Positions 60,964 to 64,000 of a stretch of 64,000 bases of DNA are shown one piece after another. The notes under the pieces are model-generated. The model did no database searches and was not told the origin of the DNA. It worked only from the letters and a program-made list of their open reading frames with translations. Numbering within the stretch: the first letter of the stretch is position 1; each line of letters starts with the position of its first letter. The stretch comes from Lachnoclostridium sp. UBA3262 (GTDB lineage Bacteria; Bacillota; Clostridia; Lachnospirales; Lachnospiraceae): NCBI GenBank assembly GCA_002362575.1, contig DEUM01000040.1:57088-121087 (forward strand), given 5' to 3'. Made by a program: the position numbers and the translations under genes.

Positions 60964-63249
60964 TCAGCCCTTTTTATTATAGTTAATCAGACAGCCCTTT
61001 TGAATAATTTCCCGTTCATCCTCTGTCAGATTGCCGAGATGAAGCTCTATCTCCTTCATTCCTTTATTTACTACATAGGCTTTTATCGTATCTTCTTTCG
61101 TTTCTATTGCTTTCTTTATATCTTTGACAAAAATGTAATCCTCTTTGTCAAAGACGAGTTCGCCGTCGTATACAAATGGCAGCATACCCCAGTTAATCAG
61201 ATTGGAGCGATATCTCTTTGTCGCATATTCTCTGGCGATGTTCGCCATACCGCCAAGAACACGCTGACAGCTTGCCGCCTGCTCACGGGCCGAACCATCT
61301 CCCGGCTTCACAGCAAAAATCACACTACCGATTTCTGTCTGCTCCGGCACAACATCAAACTTACTCTGAATGGTATCGTATATTTCCTTTAGTCCGGCAT
61401 CTTCCGCATAGATGTCTGTTCCGGCAATCCTTGCTTTCTCAGCCTTCTGAATTTCCTTTGCCTTCCCTACATAAGCAGGATCTTTTCTTGACAGAGTAAA
61501 CTCTGCCAGTCCCAATGGATTGGAGCGGTAAGATGAAGTTTCCCCGGAAGGAATCAGCTCATCTGTCGTCGTAACCGGATCATGAATCATGGAAACGACC
61601 TTGAGCAGTACGTTGTCAGTCAAAGCCTGCATCTCCGGCCAGTCCACAATATTCGGGCCAAACTTGATTTCCACTTCCGGATCTGCTTTTCCGACACCAT
61701 TAAATACCCGGTTGTCATAAATGGATTTATCAAAATAATATTTCGGTTTACTAAAGTTTGCATCAATGTCGGTTGCCGCCGTCAGATACCCTTTGTTTGC
61801 TGCTGTTGCGGCAATCGAACGTGCGTCCATGAGCGCTACCGATGCAATCTGACCACTCGTCACCTTCGAACCCTCACGGTTCGGGAAGTTACGTGTCGAA
61901 TGGCGAATACTGAGCCCCTTGTTGCTAGGCACATCCCCCGCGCCAAAGCATGGTCCACAGAAGGCTGTCCGTACAGTTGCGCCTGTTGCCATCAAATCAG
62001 CAATCTTTCCATTTTTCACAAGCTCCATGAAAATCGGCTGGGACGCCGGGTATACACTCAGTGAAAATTCATCCGCACCAATCGTTTTCCCTTTGAGAAT
62101 ATCAGCCGCATCACAAAGGTTTTCAAACCCACCGCCGGCACATCCGGCGATAACTCCCTGCTCTACATACAGCTTACCATTTTTAATTTTATCCGTCAGT
62201 TTAAAATCTATATTGTTATTGTCAAGGCTGACAAGCGCTTTCTTTTCTACATCCTGAAGAATATCTTCTAAATTGCTGTTCAGTTCTTCTATCGTATACA
62301 CATTGCTCGGATGGAACGGCATGGCAATCATTGGCTTAACAGCAGACAGGTCTACTTCTACAACACCGTCATAATAAGCTGCCTTTGCTGGATTCAGTTC
62401 TTTATAATCGCCGCTTCTTCCATGTATATCATAAAATTCTTTTACCTGATTATCCGTTCTCCATATAGAGGACAGACAGGTTGTCTCCGTCGTCATTACA
62501 TCAATGCCGATACGGAAATCCACACTCAGATTATCAATTCCATCTCCGACAAATTCCATGACTTTATTGTTGACATAGCCGTTTTTAAACACTGCGCCAA
62601 TAATAGCCAGCGCAATATCCTGCGGACCAACGCCTTTTTCCGGTTTGCCGGTCAGATAAATGGCAACAACACCCGGCATCGGTATATCGTAAGTCTGCTC
62701 TAACAACTGTTTTACAATTTCCGGTCCACCCTCTCCGACTGCCATTGTCCCAAGAGCACCATAGCGGGTATGACTGTCTGAGCCGAGAATCATATTGCCT
62801 CCGGCTGCCAGCATTTCTCTGGCAAACTGGTGAATAACTGCCTGATGAGGAGGCACATAAATTCCGCCATACTTTTTCGCACAGGAAAGTCCAAATACAT
62901 GGTCATCCTCGTTAATTGTTCCACCTACCGCACACAAGCTGTTGTGGCAGTTTGTCAGCACATATGGCACTGGAAATTTTTCCAGCCCCGATGCTCTCGC
63001 CGTCTGCAAAATACCGACAAACGTAATATCATGTGAAGTTAATTTATCAAATTTGATTTTTAAATTATCCATATTGCCGGATGTATTATGGTTTTTCAAT
63101 ATCTCATAAGCCATTGTTCCCTTTGCTGCTTCTTCTTTCGTTGTCTTTACACCGGACTTACTTTCCACTGCCGTCAGCGCATCACCGCTGTCCGGAATCA
63201 GTTCTGTTCCATTTACAAGATAGGCTCCGCCCTCGTATAACTTTATCAT
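60964..63249 (-). CDS. Aconitase-family hydratase (YbhJ-like)
   Basis: 761 residues. The [4Fe-4S] ligands are in AGCAGGGFENL and CGPCFGAGD (Cys-x2-Cys), and SDSHTRYGALGTMAVGEGG and STRNFPNREGSKVTSG are aconitase-superfamily signatures. The length and domain pattern (large N-terminal catalytic part, C-terminal swivel domain) suit the AcnA-like group but match the uncharacterised YbhJ branch best; its substrate is not established. AAGGAGG precedes the ATG. Own promoter; not with other TCA genes. Confidence 0.85.
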   Translation of the reverse strand: MIKLYEGGAYLVNGTELIPDSGDALTAVESKSGVKTTKEEAAKGTMAYEILKNHNTSGNMDNLKIKFDKLTSHDITFVGILQTARASGLEKFPVPYVLTNCHNSLCAVGGTINEDDHVFGLSCAKKYGGIYVPPHQAVIHQFAREMLAAGGNMILGSDSHTRYGALGTMAVGEGGPEIVKQLLEQTYDIPMPGVVAIYLTGKPEKGVGPQDIALAIIGAVFKNGYVNNKVMEFVGDGIDNLSVDFRIGIDVMTTETTCLSSIWRTDNQVKEFYDIHGRSGDYKELNPAKAAYYDGVVEVDLSAVKPMIAMPFHPSNVYTIEELNSNLEDILQDVEKKALVSLDNNNIDFKLTDKIKNGKLYVEQGVIAGCAGGGFENLCDAADILKGKTIGADEFSLSVYPASQPIFMELVKNGKIADLMATGATVRTAFCGPCFGAGDVPSNKGLSIRHSTRNFPNREGSKVTSGQIASVALMDARSIAATAANKGYLTAATDIDANFSKPKYYFDKSIYDNRVFNGVGKADPEVEIKFGPNIVDWPEMQALTDNVLLKVVSMIHDPVTTTDELIPSGETSSYRSNPLGLAEFTLSRKDPAYVGKAKEIQKAEKARIAGTDIYAEDAGLKEIYDTIQSKFDVVPEQTEIGSVIFAVKPGDGSAREQAASCQRVLGGMANIAREYATKRYRSNLINWGMLPFVYDGELVFDKEDYIFVKDIKKAIETKEDTIKAYVVNKGMKEIELHLGNLTEDEREIIQKGCLINYNKKG

Positions 63250-63308
63250 GTATATCCTCCTTATAATCTTATGACAAATTTACCGATAATAACATTTTAC
63301 CGAATAAT

Positions 63309-63337
63309 AGTATACTTGCTTTTTGCCTATATTGCAA
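63309..63337 (-). promoter_or_regulatory. Promoter of the aconitase-family gene
   Basis: Minus strand TTGCAA (63332-63337), 17-bp spacer, TATACT (63309-63314). The leader carries two direct repeats of CGGTAAA on the minus strand (plus-strand TACCGA at 63276 and 63299), a possible binding site. Confidence 0.65.
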
Positions 63338-63338
63338 G

Positions 63339-63953
63339 TTACAAATCTTCTGATATGATTTTCCTGTCCTTATAATAGTATTTTTTGTCGTGCTCACTAA
63401 TTTGACGCATAACCCTGCATGGATTCCCGACCGCGACAACATCTGCCGGGATATTTTTTGTCACCACGCTTCCCGCTCCAATAACTGTATTATCCCCAAC
63501 TGTCACGCCCGGCATAAGAATGGCCCCTGCCCCAATCCAGCAGTTCCTGCCAATATGCACTGGCATATTATACTGATACACCTGTTCCCTAAGTTCCGGC
63601 AGTATAGGATGCCCCGCAGTAGCAATTGTCACATTGGGGCCTATCATTGTGTAATCCCCAATGTAAATATGTGTATCATCTACACAGATAAGGTGGTAAT
63701 TAGCATAAACCATATTACCAAAATGACAGTGTTTCCCACCAAAATTTGCGTAAAAGGGAGCCTCAATGTAAACACCCTCGCCGCAATCGCCAAGCATTTC
63801 CTTTAACAATTCTGCTCGTTTTTCTACCTCTGACGGCCTGGTCAGATTGTATTCGTACAGTTTATCCTGACAAGCCATCTGCTCTTTCACAATCTCGTCA
63901 TCGCCCGGCAAATAAAGCTCACCCGTATGCAGCCTGTCTCTCATTTTACTCAT
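63339..63953 (-). CDS. maa: Sugar O-acetyltransferase (maltose acetyltransferase type)
   Basis: 204 residues. N-terminal maltose acetyltransferase domain (MSKMRDRLHTGELYLPGDDEIV), then left-handed beta-helix hexapeptide repeats (IGPNVTIATAGHP, IGAGAILMPGVTVGDNTVIGAGSVVTKNI), ending with VVAVGNPCRVMRQI. The catalytic His is in ATAGHP. It uses acetyl-CoA to acetylate sugars, probably detoxifying excess. GGGAGG lies before the ATG. Substrate not proven. Confidence 0.9.
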   Translation of the reverse strand: MSKMRDRLHTGELYLPGDDEIVKEQMACQDKLYEYNLTRPSEVEKRAELLKEMLGDCGEGVYIEAPFYANFGGKHCHFGNMVYANYHLICVDDTHIYIGDYTMIGPNVTIATAGHPILPELREQVYQYNMPVHIGRNCWIGAGAILMPGVTVGDNTVIGAGSVVTKNIPADVVAVGNPCRVMRQISEHDKKYYYKDRKIISEDL

Positions 63954-64000
63954 TTTCTTTTCCTCCCCTTTGATAGGGTAGTGTCAAATTTACTACCCTT

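Noticed and set aside
1..64000. CRISPR array, prophage, insertion sequence with transposase, toxin-antitoxin pair, rRNA operon
   Set aside because: No regularly spaced direct repeats, no phage or transposase motifs and no rRNA-like sequence were seen on either strand.

Overview
The window reads as a chromosomal segment of a Gram-positive, low-to-mid GC anaerobe of the Clostridia, most likely Lachnospiraceae. The grounds are the gene order (pbp2-minCDE-rodA-mgsA; yggS-sepF-ylmH-divIVA-lspA-rluD; yicC-remA-gmk-rpoZ; plsX-rnc-smc-ftsY; rplS-lepB-rbgA), strong AGGAGG ribosome binding sites, TTGACA/TATAAT promoters, and families common in that group (DUF5688, Lys-rich Ig-like surface protein, NADP-type GdhA, RqcH). 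No named species can be assigned. Almost everything is core genome; there is no prophage, CRISPR array, toxin-antitoxin locus or transposase gene.

Layout. 1-5911 (+): cell elongation and division-site selection (end of PBP2, MinC, MinD, MinE, RodA), then methylglyoxal synthase. 5969-6163 (-): a small DUF378 membrane protein. 6280-12254 (+): a second division/envelope cluster (HlyD-like adaptor, YggS, SepF, YlmH, DivIVA, LspA, RluD). 12481-14140 (+): an orphan BlaI-type repressor and a XerS-like tyrosine recombinase. 14145-16358 (-): a secreted cell wall amidase. 16587-16895 (-): a small exported LysM protein behind two LexA boxes. 17076-19743 (-): the yicC-remA-gmk-lepB-rpoZ operon. 19744-20475: no gene; it holds a roughly 540-bp foldback inverted repeat. 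20476-23081 (+): rqcH and a PHP phosphatase. 23041-27755 (-): mnmA, a cysteine desulfurase and a large membrane protein. 27910-29394 (+): a lipid flippase-like protein.

29396-59063 (-) is one long reverse-strand block: ligA and a pseudouridine synthase; an Ala/Pro-tailed membrane-anchored protein; tRNA-Arg(CCG) on the other strand; a DUF5688 protein; gdhA; CYTH-lepB-rbgA-lepB; rplS; ilvA-hisZ-hisG-hisD downstream of plsX-rnc-smc-ftsY; and an eleven-gene operon starting with a small alarmone synthetase and running through folD, rimO, pgsA, cinA, gerM, a flavoprotein, cmk, ispH, rpsA and cheR. 59330-63953 holds a surface protein, a 91-residue unknown, a ferredoxin, an aconitase-family hydratase and a sugar O-acetyltransferase.

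The points I find most worth a second look are: (1) the foldback element at about 19827-20385, which is flanked by a 10-bp direct repeat and has a structured core; (2) the third signal peptidase I paralogue (37820-38434), in which the catalytic lysine is replaced by arginine; (3) the LexA-box promoter of a YneA-like LysM protein; (4) the BlaI gene with a TACTA-N6-TAGTA palindrome on its own promoter; (5) ilvA-hisZGD sitting where many Firmicutes carry ffh-rpsP-rimM-trmD; and (6) a perfect 14-bp palindrome in the leader of the alarmone-synthetase operon. All calls come from reading the sequence; no database search was run.
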